In this document: piece by piece, positions 1-10,978 of the stretch | How the letters are laid out: each line of letters begins with the position of its first letter | How positions within the stretch are numbered: the first letter of the stretch is position 1 | Assembly (NCBI GenBank): GCA_028279475.1 | Contig: JANQNR010000003.1 | Location: 147,069 to 211,068, forward strand | DNA: 64,000 nucleotides | From: Rickettsiales bacterium | GTDB lineage: Bacteria > Pseudomonadota > Alphaproteobacteria > Rickettsiales > UBA998 | Reading direction: 5' to 3' | The notes under the pieces: model-generated | Told to the model about the DNA's origin: nothing | Seen by the model: only the letters and a program-made list of their open reading frames with translations | Database searches by the model: none | Program-made: the position numbers and the translations under genes

Positions 1-1621
1 GCTTGATGTACCCACCCGCCGTCACCGTCACGACCATATCCTCTTTCTGGATCAGATCTTCCATGTCGGCTTCAAATTCGGTGTCGTCAATCTGCGTGCG
101 ACGCGGCACGGCATAGTTCTCTTTCACCTCTTCCAGTTCAGCTTTCATGATCGCCATACGCTCATCACGCGATCCCAGAATAAACAGATAACGAGAGATA
201 GCCTCACCCAGCTCACCCAACTCGGTATGGATTTTCTCGCGTTCCAGTCCGGTCAGACGTTGCAGACGCAGCTCCAGAATCCCGCGTGCCTGCTCCTCGG
301 TGAACTTGATACGCGTACCATCCAGCGCATTGCGCTTGTCATCAACCAGTTCCAGCAGCGGCAATACATCCGCCGCATCCCAGTCACGCGCCATCAACTC
401 TTCCTTCGCAGCCGGTGGGTTCGGTGCGGCGCGGATGACCTGAATCACTTCATCAATATTCGCCACCGCAATCGCCAGCCCGATCAGATTATGCGCCTTG
501 TCACGGGTCTTGTTCAACAAATGCTGCGTCCGACGGGTAATCACCCGCTCACGAAAGCGAATGAAGGCTTCCAGAATCTGCTTGAGATTTAATTGCTCCG
601 GCCGCCCGTCATTAAGCGCCAGCGTATTCACTCCAAACGACGTTTGCAGCGGCGTGTAGCTGAACAGCTGGCTGAGCACCACGTCCGGCACTGCGTCGCG
701 TTTGACCTCAACCACCACGCGCACGCCCTGCTTGTCCGACTCATCACGTAGATCGGCAATACCTTCGATTTTCTTATCCCGTACCAACTCGGCAATGCGC
801 TCCACCAGCTTGGCTTTATTCACCTGATAGGGAATTTCGGTAACGATAATAGCGGTGCGCTTGTTGGCCAGCTCCTCAAACTCGGTTTTGGCACGCATGA
901 TGACCGATCCGCGTCCGGTATGCGCGGCATTGCGACTGCCGGAACGCCCAAGAATCAGGCCACCCGTCGGGAAGTCCGGCGCAGGAATCACCTGCATGAG
1001 ATCATCAATCTCCGTCTCCGGCGCATCAATCAGCAGACAGGTTGCATCGACCACTTCCCCCAGATTATGGGGAGGGATATTGGTTGCCATCCCCACAGCA
1101 ATCCCGTTGGCACCATTGACCAGAATATTCGGAAAACGCGCAGGCAATACGGTCGGCTCACTCTCGGAACCGTCATAATTATCCTGAAAATCGACCGTAT
1201 CCTTATCAATATCTTCCAGCAACGACGTCTGGGAAATCTTATCCAATCGTGACTCGGTATACCGCATCGCCGCCGGCGGATCGCCATCCATCGAGCCGAA
1301 ATTCCCCTGCCCGTCAATGAGCATCTTGGACATGGAGAATGGCTGTGCCATACGCACCAGCGCGTCATAAATGGCGCTATCCCCATGCGGGTGATACTTA
1401 CCCATCACCTCACCGACAATCCGCGCCGACTTCTTGTACGGCTTGTTGTAATCACAGCCCGATTCCTGCATCGCATACAGAATGCGGCGATGCACCGGTT
1501 TCAGCCCGTCACGCACATCGGGAATGGCGCGACTGACGATCACGCTCATCGCATAATCAAGGTACGAACGCTGCATTTCGCGTTCAATGGAAATGGTTGG
1601 GGTATTACTCTGTTCGGACAA
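1..1621 (-). CDS. gyrA: DNA gyrase subunit A, 5' part (cut by window edge)
   Basis: GyrA is the breakage-reunion subunit of DNA gyrase, which introduces negative supercoils. About 540 N-terminal residues are present; the C-terminal beta-pinwheel lies beyond base 1. Reading the minus strand from a TTG at 1621 gives an N-terminus aligned with E. coli GyrA, followed by [25 protein letters not shown] and [10 protein letters not shown]. The catalytic tyrosine is Y121 in AAMRYTE (E. coli Y122). An in-frame stop lies two codons upstream of the TTG and no ATG fits, so TTG is the best start. In the quinolone-resistance region the residues matching E. coli S83 and D87 are Ser (S82) and Asp (D86), the susceptible-type combination. 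The gene is divergent from pelA across about 125 bp. Confidence 0.97.
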   Translation of the reverse strand, partial: MSEQSNTPTISIEREMQRSYLDYAMSVIVSRAIPDVRDGLKPVHRRILYAMQESGCDYNKPYKKSARIVGEVMGKYHPHGDSAIYDALVRMAQPFSMSKMLIDGQGNFGSMDGDPPAAMRYTESRLDKISQTSLLEDIDKDTVDFQDNYDGSESEPTVLPARFPNILVNGANGIAVGMATNIPPHNLGEVVDATCLLIDAPETEIDDLMQVIPAPDFPTGGLILGRSGSRNAAHTGRGSVIMRAKTEFEELANKRTAIIVTEIPYQVNKAKLVERIAELVRDKKIEGIADLRDESDKQGVRVVVEVKRDAVPDVVLSQLFSYTPLQTSFGVNTLALNDGRPEQLNLKQILEAFIRFRERVITRRTQHLLNKTRDKAHNLIGLAIAVANIDEVIQVIRAAPNPPAAKEELMARDWDAADVLPLLELVDDKRNALDGTRIKFTEEQARGILELRLQRLTGLEREKIHTELGELGEAISRYLFILGSRDERMAIMKAELEEVKENYAVPRRTQIDDTEFEADMEDLIQKEDMVVTVTAGGYIK

Positions 1622-1745
1622 AATCGGTTACCGTGTTATTACTGCTATTCAAAATTCATTATCGCATGTGACTATCAGATGGCAACCCGTGAGGCAATAG
1701 GGAAAGCCTCTTGCAACATGCGACGATTCCGTTACAAGGAGGCAC

Positions 1746-4064
1746 ATGTTTCGCTGGTTCCTCGTAATCATAGGAGGGTGGCTATACCTGATGTTGCCCA
1801 CTCCTTCACAAGCAGACGCCGCTCCAATCCCGCGCACCCTGTTCGTGTTGTATGACGCTTACACGGAAACCATTCCCCGCTATACCATCGTACATCGCAC
1901 CCTGGAAATGCCGCTCAACTGGCTGGGCTATCATCTGGAATATCATGAACATAACGACCCCCTGCCTGCATGGCGCAACGATGTGGCGGGCGTTGTACTT
2001 TGGCTTTCGCCGGGCATACCCGTTGCGAATCAAACAGCCTATCTGGACTGGCTAGATGAGGGGATTGAACAACAAAAGAAATTACTGGTGATGGGTAATC
2101 CCGGTTTTGATCCGAAGCTGCGCAGCACGTCCGAAGGGAGCGAACGGGTTAATGCCATTCTTTCTCATATCGGTATGCGAGATAATGGCGGCTGGGTCGG
2201 CATCACCTATAACAGTACACTGGCAGATAAAAACCCAAACATGGTGGAATTTGAACACCGTTATGGCAGCATCCTTCCAGGATACCACACGGTTACTGCC
2301 TTGCCGGGAGCCGCCGTTCACCTCAGCATCCATGACACAGATGAGGAAAATAATCCGCTCCTCAGTCACCTGGTGACCACCCATGCAAACGGCGGCTATA
2401 TTGCTGAAGGCTACGGACTCTATTACGAATTGGATGACGATGGACAAACCGTGCTGGCACAACGCTGGCTGGTCAATCCATTTGCCTTCCTCAATGCGGC
2501 GCTTGGTGCAGGTGATCAACCACGTCCTGATGTTACGACACTCAATGGACGCCGCATTTTTTATAGTCATCTGGATGGTGATGGCTGGAATAATTATACG
2601 GAAATCCGCGAATATCAAAAAAAGAAAACCATTTCCGCCGAAGTCTTGCTGGACGAAGTCTATCGTCCGTATCAACAGCTGCCCTTCACCATTGCCCCCA
2701 TCGTGTCTGAACTGGATCCTGCCTGCCACGGCAGAGCGGAAAGCGCTGACATTGCCCGCACCATCTTTACTCTTCCCAACGTGGAACCGGCCAGCCACAC
2801 CTACAGCCACCCCTTATTATGGCGCTTTTTTAAACATGATGACCCTTCTGCCGAAATTCGCTTTCTTAATCGCTATCCCGATCCCCCTACCGCTACAACC
2901 TCCATTTTCGATGCCGCGCGTGGTTGGCTGACACCAAACGAGCATTTGAACGAACAATGGCAACCCCTTGTTGAATCCTACAACGAAGAGCGACCACTCA
3001 CGGAAATAGACCGGCAGGTGGACGAATATTTCAAAATCCCCCGCAGCTATGCCTGCGCTCCCTTTAACCTACACAAGGAGGTCGTTGGCTCGGTCGAGTA
3101 TCTACAAGCACTGGCACCGCCAGAAAAAGAGATATCGCTTTATCAATGGTCGGGCGACACCACCCCGGCAGAGAGCGCCCTGCGGGAAGTTCGGAAAGCG
3201 GGACTGCTCAATATCAATGGCGGGGACAGTCGCTTTGATCCCGACTATCCCTCTTATTCCTATGTGGCGCCGCTGGGGCTGAAGGTCGGTGCGGAACGCC
3301 AGATCTATTCCTCCAACAGTAATGAAAACACCTACACTGCGCTGTGGAGCGAGCGCTTTTTCGGCTTCCGCAATCTGGTCAGCACGGTGCGCAATACCGA
3401 AACCCCTCGTCGTATCAGCCCGTTTAACATCTACTACCATACTTATTCCGGGGAAAAGCGTGCCAGCCTGGAGGCATTGAAGCAAAATCTCGACTATGCT
3501 CTCACCCAACCGTTAATCCCGCTATTCACCAGCCAGTACGCCCGCATTGCCCGTGATTATTTTTTAACAGAAATAACACCATTAGATGACGGACGCTGGC
3601 GCATAGATAATCGTGGCGCCTTACAAACCATCCGCTTTGATCGCGCTACATTGAGAACCATAGACTGGTCACGGAGTGAAGGCGTCATTGGTCAGCGCCA
3701 CTATCAGGGAAGTCTATATATATTCCTGAACCCGTCGCATGACACGCCAATTATTGCACTACAACCGAATAACACGCTGACCTACCCGATCATGGCACCC
3801 AGACCCTACATACTGGAAAGCCGCTGGATCATTGAAAATATTCAGCACCGGCCTGATGGCCTGACCATGCAGGTACGGGGTTTTGGCAAAGGACGGATAC
3901 AACTCTACTGGCCTTATGGAGAAAATGTGACATTTCAGTTACTAAAAGACAGTCAACGCTTGCAAACCCGGCAGGTTACTGCTAGAGGTAACGACGTGTT
4001 AACCTTAGTAATCGATCAGGATACTTCTTCAGCCTTGACCGTTCAACTACAACAGACAGACTAA
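1746..4064 (+). CDS. pelA: PelA-like periplasmic polysaccharide deacetylase lacking the hydrolase domain
   Basis: PelA deacetylates the Pel polysaccharide in the periplasm. The 772-residue protein has a signal peptide (about residues 1-24), a Rossmann/amidotransferase-like domain (about 28-240) and a CE4-like deacetylase domain. That domain shows SHLDGDGW (D277, D279) and the metal-binding HxxxH in SHTYSHP (H351, H355). A C-terminal beta-rich domain follows. P. aeruginosa PelA is about 950 residues and starts with a GH166 glycoside hydrolase domain; here the protein begins directly with the Rossmann-like part, so that hydrolase is absent. The start is supported by a strong AAGGAGG five bases upstream of the ATG. 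It is the first gene of the pel operon, 14 bp before pelB. The assignment rests on domain order and operon context. Confidence 0.85.
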   Translation: MFRWFLVIIGGWLYLMLPTPSQADAAPIPRTLFVLYDAYTETIPRYTIVHRTLEMPLNWLGYHLEYHEHNDPLPAWRNDVAGVVLWLSPGIPVANQTAYLDWLDEGIEQQKKLLVMGNPGFDPKLRSTSEGSERVNAILSHIGMRDNGGWVGITYNSTLADKNPNMVEFEHRYGSILPGYHTVTALPGAAVHLSIHDTDEENNPLLSHLVTTHANGGYIAEGYGLYYELDDDGQTVLAQRWLVNPFAFLNAALGAGDQPRPDVTTLNGRRIFYSHLDGDGWNNYTEIREYQKKKTISAEVLLDEVYRPYQQLPFTIAPIVSELDPACHGRAESADIARTIFTLPNVEPASHTYSHPLLWRFFKHDDPSAEIRFLNRYPDPPTATTSIFDAARGWLTPNEHLNEQWQPLVESYNEERPLTEIDRQVDEYFKIPRSYACAPFNLHKEVVGSVEYLQALAPPEKEISLYQWSGDTTPAESALREVRKAGLLNINGGDSRFDPDYPSYSYVAPLGLKVGAERQIYSSNSNENTYTALWSERFFGFRNLVSTVRNTETPRRISPFNIYYHTYSGEKRASLEALKQNLDYALTQPLIPLFTSQYARIARDYFLTEITPLDDGRWRIDNRGALQTIRFDRATLRTIDWSRSEGVIGQRHYQGSLYIFLNPSHDTPIIALQPNNTLTYPIMAPRPYILESRWIIENIQHRPDGLTMQVRGFGKGRIQLYWPYGENVTFQLLKDSQRLQTRQVTARGNDVLTLVIDQDTSSALTVQLQQTD

Positions 4065-4078
4065 TCTCCACTTACCCC

Positions 4079-7000
4079 ATGAAACGAAAATCCTTATTTC
4101 TGATTCTGGCGTTTTGCTTTGTCGCTGTCGCGATTGTCGGAAGCCTGTACTTGATTCCCAGCACCCGGGAACAGGCACTGACCAGCTATAAGGATAAGGA
4201 ATATAACAAGGCACTGGCACTCTATGAAAAAGCCTATGCTGAGGGTAGCCTGCAACTGGATACCGTCATGCATCTGGTCGGAGTCTATCTGCAATATGCC
4301 GAAGTGGAAAAAGCCATTGAGGTAATGGAACGTTTTGTAGAAGAACACCCGGATCATATCCAGGCGCGTCAGGAGTTGGGCCGCCTGTATCAGTATGGGC
4401 AACGCCCTGAAGATTATCTGCGCAACCTGGAAATCATCAACACGCTCTCTGCATCGGAAGAACATGGCCGCAAGCTCTCAGAGGCCTACACCGTTACACA
4501 GGAAATCGAAAAACAAATCCCCCTGATGATTACACGCCTGATGGAAGAAAACCAGGGCAATGCACAGGAATTCCGTGATCTCATTCGCCTGCTGGCCGCC
4601 GGGCAACGCTTTAACGAAGCACTGGATGTGCAGACTCGTTTTCATGAGCGTTTCCCGAATGACCTAACCTTTTCCGACCATGAACTCGCACTGAGTCTCT
4701 ATGCTGACACGCAGCAGCGAGAAACCGTCCAACAGTACGCCATGCAACTGCATGGATTTCCAATGAAACCGGAAGAGATTGCACGCGTCACCAATATTCT
4801 GCTATATCGCGTTAACTCGGAAGCGGCATACGATTTCATCATTCATTACAAACAGGAAATTGCAGAAAATACAGCTCTATTTGCCCAGCTCATCACCATA
4901 CTGACCAATACCGGGCAACAGAAACAAGCCTACGCACTGGCGTATGATCGCTACGAGCAAGGAACACTGGCAACGGAACTCTATGACGACCTGCTGCTGC
5001 TTGCCTCCTTTGCCGGTAATGAGGAATTGGTCAGCGATTTACGCGAAAAAATTTATTATGACCGGCTGGATGAAAATGAACTGATCGCACTGGTCGAACT
5101 GGCAATTAGTCGTAATGACGCCTTGCTGATGGCCAAATTGCGGGAACGTGCTACTCGTCTGGCCGAGCAGAGCAACGATTTTTATTTAAGTGCGATCATC
5201 ATTATCGCCGACCGGAACAAAGTCGCCGAAGATCGAGTAGCGGAAGTGCTTCGGAAAGAACCGACTTTTTCCCGACGCCTGCAACTGGCACTGCTTTGCG
5301 CTGAAAAAGGCTTTAACCGGTGCGTTGACGCTTTCCATGAAACATTGCCCCCGGCTGACAGCCTCAGTGAAGCGGAAATTATTGCCATTGCACGGGTACT
5401 GGATGCCAGCGGCAAACCAGAAGAAGCCTATGAATATATTAACGCCGCACGCGACCATAGCGTTTCCCCTGCTTTGGATGCGGCTTGGTTCCCTCTGGCA
5501 GCCGCCTACGGCGACGCGGAAACGACCACTGCTTTTCTTGACACGCGCAGTGAGCTACTTTCTTTTTCGACGTACCATGATGCGTACTACCGAGCACTGG
5601 ATCAGAGAAACACCGCCAATGCCATCCTGATCGCCGAAATGCTCTATGGGCAAGAAGAAAGTGAAGAGCACAAGGAATTTGTGATTCAGGCGTACGTGCA
5701 AGCACATCGCTATGAAGAGGCATTACCAATGCTCCGGGAAGTGCGTGATACCAGCGATCAGGCAGAACGCGATTATCTCTATGTCCTTTCAAAGCTGGCA
5801 CGTGATGATGAAACATATGCAGAAGAGCTAGGGGCTTACGGTATCCATATTCTCAATCAGGGCGCCGAACCCAAGCGGCGTCAGACCATCATCTATGCCC
5901 TGACCGATGCAGGTCAGCAGAACCGCATCATGCCCTATGTTAAGGATCTGGCGATGCAACGCCCCAATGAATGGGCGTTCCTCTATGCCGATTACCTCAA
6001 ACAATCAGCCGGAAGCAAGCAGGAAGCGCTATTCTGGCGGGATGTCGCCGCCCGTCATCCCAACAATCAAGAACTGCACACTCAGATCGCCTACCGATTG
6101 CTGGAACAGGGAAGTAAAGAGGAAGCAATTGCCATGTTCCGCGAGCAGGCGGAAGACGAAGCTCCAGATTCACAAATTGTATCACAATTGCTCTATCTCT
6201 GGGGACCAGTCTACCCGGAAGAAGGAATACAGTGGCTGCTCGCTCGTGCTGACAGTGCCGATACCATGGCAGAACGCCAAGCCTGGCTGAAGCGCGCCGT
6301 GAATGGCAGCAGCGACGAACATCTCATCCAACGCATTCGTACGACGCCGCAATTGCTGGAAGCGTCGGAAATCGAACAGCGTTATGTCGCCGCCATAAGT
6401 CGTACAGTTCCGCAGGAAGAGATACCGGCAGCTGTAACGAACTACCTGGCCCCACGCATTGAAACTGCACAAGAAACCGAGTCCCTGCTGCGCTATGCCG
6501 AACTGGCACAGGCTTACCGGCTGGACGGACTAGAGCAAAAAGCCTATACGCAAGCGCTGGCAATGAACCCAGACCATCCGAAAACACTAGCACGTGCTGG
6601 AGTCGCCGCATATGGCGACGCGGATTACTCACAGGCCAGACAACTATTATCACATTATTTTACGCTCGATGTTCCTACCGCGACCGCCAGCGCCGAGACC
6701 TATCGCCCGCATTTCTACTACGCGGAAGCGCTGCGGCGTGAAGGAAAGCACAAGGAAGCACGCGCGCATTATCGTGAAATCGTCGCCGCCGGTTCTGCCG
6801 TGGATGAATCCGACCATGCGTTCCACTCCATGGCTGCGCGCGCCCTGGCCTTTAGCGGTCAGGAAGATAAAGGGCTGGAAATCTATCGTCGCCTGATTGA
6901 GACATTCCCGGAAAATCGCCAACTTCGGGCAGATTATTCTTCGACCCTGATCGAACTCGATCAACCGGAAGCGGCGCGTGCGTCTCTGGCTGCGTGGAAG

Positions 7001-8449
7001 ACGCCAATGGCACCAACAACTGGCGAAGCATTGCCGCTCTCTCTTTCTAATCTGAAAGTTAGCGCCTACCGGTTGATTGATGGCGGTGACAAAGTATTAT
7101 TGCGTCATGAGCCGGGCAACACACCGCTCATACCGCTGGAACGTGAAGGCTATGCATGGCTGGCCTATGCCACGGAAGGCCATAGCGAAACCCTGCTGGC
7201 CACCACCTCCAACTACCAACTGGAAGTCATGCATAACCAGCAAACCGGCACATGGCTACACCCGGTACGCACAGAAGACGCGCAGCTTGCCCTACTGAAT
7301 GACGACTATGCCATTCAGAATGAATTGATGCATGCCCGTATCGAAGTCGAAACCGGAGAGGCCTACGAAGCATCACAGCGTGTGCGTCCGTTGGTCCAAC
7401 AATATTCTGAAAATCCGCAAGTGCTAGGCTTCAGTGCGAATGTGGAAAACTATATCGGCAACTGGCCCTATGCTCGCAAGCTGATTGACAGAGCCCATGC
7501 CTTGCAGCCGCACAACGAGGATATCATTGAATTACAGCGGAGCATTGAACGCCTGCACGCATCCAATGTCTATCTGGACGGTGAATGGCGCTCACTCGAC
7601 GATAATGACGAATTCATTACCACGATCGGCGGCGTTTACGACATCAACGAGACTATGCAAGTCGGTATCGAAGTGCAAAATGACAGCGTGGATTCGGCGA
7701 CGCTTCGTCTTCCTGACGGACGCCAAGACACATTTGATGTCGAGCGGCAACGCGGCGAACTGTTCCTGCGTCACTTCGACGATGACGGTGCACAGGCGCA
7801 AGTTTCATTGTTTGCCAATAACGATACGGCGGGACTCGGTGCCTATTATCGCTTTGTCAATCGCTTTGGATTTACCCGACTGGGCGTTGAATACCACCGC
7901 CCCTACTGGGAATTTGTTGAAGGCGTGATCGATAATGCCACTCGCGACCGTCTGAAAATCGGCCATCGTTACACGCCGGAAAATGACATTATCATTGACG
8001 GAACCCTGGCCTATAACCGCTACAACACCGCCTTTGATGATGATTTGTCTTCGACAGTCAGTATTGGCGGCACCGTTTCCCATGCCTTCCATGAAGAGCC
8101 GTATCTGGCCGTGGGTTACGGGCTGGACGCCGAATATGAGATTGACGAAGACAACGGCGTCGATGCGAATGGCATTCCATTCCAACGTTTCCCGCTGGAT
8201 AGCCGGGAAGTGCATTCAATCTTGTTATTCGGCAATCATAATTTCTCACTGGATACCAACGCCGAAGGGCTCATCAGTTACGGCTTTGACCGAATCAGCG
8301 GTGACAGTGGCCCTGCGGCAGAAGGGCGCTTGACACATTACCTGACCGACGATTTATCCATTCAGGGACGAGCATCTTACGGATTCAGAGGGGGGGCGGA
8401 TGACGGCGACGTCACACGCGCCGGTATTCGACTTCAATACAGATATTAA
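4079..8449 (+). CDS. pelB: PelB-like TPR scaffold and outer-membrane beta-barrel porin
   Basis: PelB is the outer-membrane export pore of the Pel system, with a long periplasmic TPR superhelix that binds the polymer and PelA. This 1456-residue protein has one N-terminal membrane segment (about residues 5-27). A very long run of helical TPR-type repeats follows (about 30-1160), many with the YxxAlxLYEKA pattern. From about residue 1165 the sequence changes to alternating beta strands and ends in GIRLQYRY, with the aromatic C-terminus typical of outer-membrane barrels. P. aeruginosa PelB is about 1190 residues, so the TPR part is longer here. No lipoprotein gene corresponding to PelC lies between this gene and pelD; the gap is only 15 bp. 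Confidence 0.85.
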   Translation: MKRKSLFLILAFCFVAVAIVGSLYLIPSTREQALTSYKDKEYNKALALYEKAYAEGSLQLDTVMHLVGVYLQYAEVEKAIEVMERFVEEHPDHIQARQELGRLYQYGQRPEDYLRNLEIINTLSASEEHGRKLSEAYTVTQEIEKQIPLMITRLMEENQGNAQEFRDLIRLLAAGQRFNEALDVQTRFHERFPNDLTFSDHELALSLYADTQQRETVQQYAMQLHGFPMKPEEIARVTNILLYRVNSEAAYDFIIHYKQEIAENTALFAQLITILTNTGQQKQAYALAYDRYEQGTLATELYDDLLLLASFAGNEELVSDLREKIYYDRLDENELIALVELAISRNDALLMAKLRERATRLAEQSNDFYLSAIIIIADRNKVAEDRVAEVLRKEPTFSRRLQLALLCAEKGFNRCVDAFHETLPPADSLSEAEIIAIARVLDASGKPEEAYEYINAARDHSVSPALDAAWFPLAAAYGDAETTTAFLDTRSELLSFSTYHDAYYRALDQRNTANAILIAEMLYGQEESEEHKEFVIQAYVQAHRYEEALPMLREVRDTSDQAERDYLYVLSKLARDDETYAEELGAYGIHILNQGAEPKRRQTIIYALTDAGQQNRIMPYVKDLAMQRPNEWAFLYADYLKQSAGSKQEALFWRDVAARHPNNQELHTQIAYRLLEQGSKEEAIAMFREQAEDEAPDSQIVSQLLYLWGPVYPEEGIQWLLARADSADTMAERQAWLKRAVNGSSDEHLIQRIRTTPQLLEASEIEQRYVAAISRTVPQEEIPAAVTNYLAPRIETAQETESLLRYAELAQAYRLDGLEQKAYTQALAMNPDHPKTLARAGVAAYGDADYSQARQLLSHYFTLDVPTATASAETYRPHFYYAEALRREGKHKEARAHYREIVAAGSAVDESDHAFHSMAARALAFSGQEDKGLEIYRRLIETFPENRQLRADYSSTLIELDQPEAARASLAAWKTPMAPTTGEALPLSLSNLKVSAYRLIDGGDKVLLRHEPGNTPLIPLEREGYAWLAYATEGHSETLLATTSNYQLEVMHNQQTGTWLHPVRTEDAQLALLNDDYAIQNELMHARIEVETGEAYEASQRVRPLVQQYSENPQVLGFSANVENYIGNWPYARKLIDRAHALQPHNEDIIELQRSIERLHASNVYLDGEWRSLDDNDEFITTIGGVYDINETMQVGIEVQNDSVDSATLRLPDGRQDTFDVERQRGELFLRHFDDDGAQAQVSLFANNDTAGLGAYYRFVNRFGFTRLGVEYHRPYWEFVEGVIDNATRDRLKIGHRYTPENDIIIDGTLAYNRYNTAFDDDLSSTVSIGGTVSHAFHEEPYLAVGYGLDAEYEIDEDNGVDANGIPFQRFPLDSREVHSILLFGNHNFSLDTNAEGLISYGFDRISGDSGPAAEGRLTHYLTDDLSIQGRASYGFRGGADDGDVTRAGIRLQYRY

Positions 8450-8464
8450 CAGGAAACTACATCT

Positions 8465-9850
8465 ATGAGCACTCAGGATATGACCATGGAATATGATACA
8501 CCGATTCACTCACAGGAGCATCGCCGCTTCCTGGGGCTGCGCGCCAGCGCCATTGTAGAGATATTCGCGTTCTTTGTAATTGCATTGGTCATACAGTATC
8601 TTTTCGGCACCAGCCCACGTTTCATTGACTCCTGGCCACATCCGTTCTGGGTGATCGTTATCCTTATCAGTGCCCAATATGGCTCCAATGAAGGCCTGTT
8701 TGCCGTACTGGCCGCTTCGCTGGTTTTGCTGGTCGGTAACCTGCCGGAACAACGCATTGACCAGGATTTTTATGACTGGCTGCTGGAAGTCGCCGCCCGC
8801 CCAATGATGTGGCTGGTAACGGCGGTGATTCTAGGAGAAATTCGCCTACGCCATATTCGTGAGCGCGACATTTTACGCAATGAGCTGGAAGACAGCCGTC
8901 GTCGGGAAAGCACCTTCGCTGATTCTTACGAAAAAGTGCGCGCCCGTAAAGAACGGCTGGAACTAAATATCGCCAGCCGGGTACGCACGGAGACCGACGC
9001 CCTGCGCGCTGCGAAGGCCATTGAAAAACTCAACCCCGACCAGGTGATTGACGGCGTCACTTCCATGGTCAGCTCAGCCATCGGTGCTGAAAAATTCTCT
9101 CTGTTCTTGCTGAATCGGGATACGTTGAGCCGTCACCTCACCGAGGGATGGACAGAAGAAGACGAAGACGCACTGAATACCTCATACCGGGCACAGGATC
9201 ACCTGTATCAGGCCGTGATTGCCCGCAAGGAAACCTTGTGCGTGATCAACGAGGAGCATGAGCATATTCTTGATGGGCAAGGCATTCTGGCCGGTCCACT
9301 ATTGGATACCGAAACCGGCAATATTATCGGGATGCTGAAAATCGAGGCCATGCCGTTTCTGGAATTGAATCTAGAAGCCGTGGAAAGCTTCCGGGCGCTA
9401 TGCGAATGGATTGCACTGGCGATCAGCAACGCCCGCTATTATCAGAGTGCGGTGAGTGATACGACAGTCAACCCGGAACATAACCTGATGACCAAAGGCT
9501 TTTTCAACCGCTACCGCGATTATATCACGGCACTGGCGCGCCGCCTGAAATTCAATGTGTTTACACTGAATGTTGATGTCGTCAATCATACATCGCTGGA
9601 CGCAGATACTCGCATTAAGGTAGCGCGCATTTTGTCCAAAACCGTAGATAAAACGCTTCGAAATGTTGACTTTGCTTTCGATCATCAGCAGTCAGGCGGA
9701 CATTACGCGATCGTCCTGCCAGCCACTGATAAAAAAGGCGCAAAAATCGTGCAGGAAAAAATCGAAAAAGCCTTATTGAAAGCAACGAACAAGGAAGCAC
9801 GTGGCGTGCATTATACATTCACCCTTAATGCATTACACGAAGAGGCGTAG
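8465..9850 (+). CDS. pelD: PelD, inner-membrane c-di-GMP receptor (GAF plus degenerate GGDEF)
   Basis: PelD binds c-di-GMP and switches on Pel synthesis. The 461-residue protein has hydrophobic membrane segments in about residues 28-135, a coiled-coil linker with many Arg and Glu (about 136-190), a GAF domain (about 195-325) and a C-terminal GGDEF-like domain. The inhibitory-site motif RxxD is present as RNVD at 399-402. The active-site loop that would read GGDEF reads GGHY, so diguanylate cyclase activity is not expected. Retained I-site with lost active site is the known PelD arrangement. It lies 15 bp after pelB and 9 bp before pelE, in one operon. Confidence 0.92.
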   Translation: MSTQDMTMEYDTPIHSQEHRRFLGLRASAIVEIFAFFVIALVIQYLFGTSPRFIDSWPHPFWVIVILISAQYGSNEGLFAVLAASLVLLVGNLPEQRIDQDFYDWLLEVAARPMMWLVTAVILGEIRLRHIRERDILRNELEDSRRRESTFADSYEKVRARKERLELNIASRVRTETDALRAAKAIEKLNPDQVIDGVTSMVSSAIGAEKFSLFLLNRDTLSRHLTEGWTEEDEDALNTSYRAQDHLYQAVIARKETLCVINEEHEHILDGQGILAGPLLDTETGNIIGMLKIEAMPFLELNLEAVESFRALCEWIALAISNARYYQSAVSDTTVNPEHNLMTKGFFNRYRDYITALARRLKFNVFTLNVDVVNHTSLDADTRIKVARILSKTVDKTLRNVDFAFDHQQSGGHYAIVLPATDKKGAKIVQEKIEKALLKATNKEARGVHYTFTLNALHEEA

Positions 9851-9859
9851 TCACTGATT

Positions 9860-10978
9860 ATGGCTTCTGTGTATCACACTCCCTATCAGACCGTCGCCGA
9901 CTACTTCACCCCTGCCGATGTGCATGAGGTGGAGCGGGTCGAGAATGGTGACACCCTAATTGCACTGGTATTTTCCCTGCTCTGGACCTTTCTACACGGG
10001 CTAGTCACCTATTGGGTGTTCTGGAATGAATTACCGTTCGTTTATGGACTCGCCATTCATGCCATACTAACACTCGTCGTTGCCGTTGCCACCCTGATAC
10101 TCAAAGGCATGGGGCGGGACATTCGCCATCTCTATATTCTTTCGATCAGCAGCGCTGGTGCCGGAGTGTTCGGCGCAGCAGGCACCCTACTCTGCACACT
10201 ACTAACGTTTTTCTATACCCGCTTCTCCCTGCCGTTTGGCGATTGGTACCGCGCCATCTATCCAGACTTCCGCCACACGCATGAGGAAACCCTGTATGAA
10301 CATCTGGTGTCCGGTAAAGATGAAGCGCCCCGGCCTTACAGTGTGGTGTCGTTCCTTGATGTGATGGCATTGGGAAGTGAAGCACAGAAACGCCGGGCGC
10401 TAACCCGCATGACCGATCATTTCCAGCCCGCCTTTGCACCGGCCTATCAGCGCGCCCTTCAGGATGAAAGCAACACGATCCGCGTACAGGCAGCGGCGTC
10501 GATCGCTGCGATTGAGCAGCAATTCGGCACCATGGTGATGGATGTTGAACGGCTGGAACGCCGTCACCCGGACGATCCAATCCTTAAGCTGGGACTGGCA
10601 CGATTCTATGACAGCTATGCCTTTACCGGGCTGCTCGATGAAGAACGGGAAGAAGAAAACCGACTCAAAGCATTGGAGAAATACCGGGAATATCTGGAAA
10701 TGCGTCCTGCCGATGTCGATGCCCGCATTGAGGCCGGTCGCCTGTTACTGCGAAGCGGTGATTATGATCAAGTGATTGTGTTATTGCGCGACTGTATGGA
10801 CGCCGGTTATGGCACCGACACGTTGAAACTGTGGATGCTGGAAGCGCTCTATGCTTCCGGGCGCTTCGGCGAATTACGTAAAATGGCGCCGGAATGTCTG
10901 CCACTAGTAGAGTGGCTGAAAGAGATCCGCCCCCGACTGGCACGAGCCGTTGAAACCTGGGGAGGTGCCACCACATGA
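9860..10978 (+). CDS. pelE: PelE-like inner-membrane protein with TPR domain
   Basis: PelE is a membrane protein of the Pel synthase complex with a cytoplasmic TPR domain. The 372-residue protein has three hydrophobic segments (about residues 31-52, 57-80 and 90-115). A soluble helical part follows that includes LKALEKYREYLEMRPADVDARIEAGRLLL, shown here only as TPR-type spacing around residues 270-300. The last four bases overlap the start of pelF (ATGA), implying translational coupling. Sequence conservation in PelE is low, so the name rests mainly on topology and on its position between pelD and pelF. Confidence 0.82.
   Translation: MASVYHTPYQTVADYFTPADVHEVERVENGDTLIALVFSLLWTFLHGLVTYWVFWNELPFVYGLAIHAILTLVVAVATLILKGMGRDIRHLYILSISSAGAGVFGAAGTLLCTLLTFFYTRFSLPFGDWYRAIYPDFRHTHEETLYEHLVSGKDEAPRPYSVVSFLDVMALGSEAQKRRALTRMTDHFQPAFAPAYQRALQDESNTIRVQAAASIAAIEQQFGTMVMDVERLERRHPDDPILKLGLARFYDSYAFTGLLDEEREEENRLKALEKYREYLEMRPADVDARIEAGRLLLRSGDYDQVIVLLRDCMDAGYGTDTLKLWMLEALYASGRFGELRKMAPECLPLVEWLKEIRPRLARAVETWGGATT

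Noticed and set aside
2082..2810. 242-residue minus-strand frame
   Set aside because: It lies entirely inside pelA, whose domains and motifs are clear on the other strand.
8450..8464. A hidden pelC between pelB and pelD
   Set aside because: The gap is 15 bp and no short lipoprotein frame exists in or around it.
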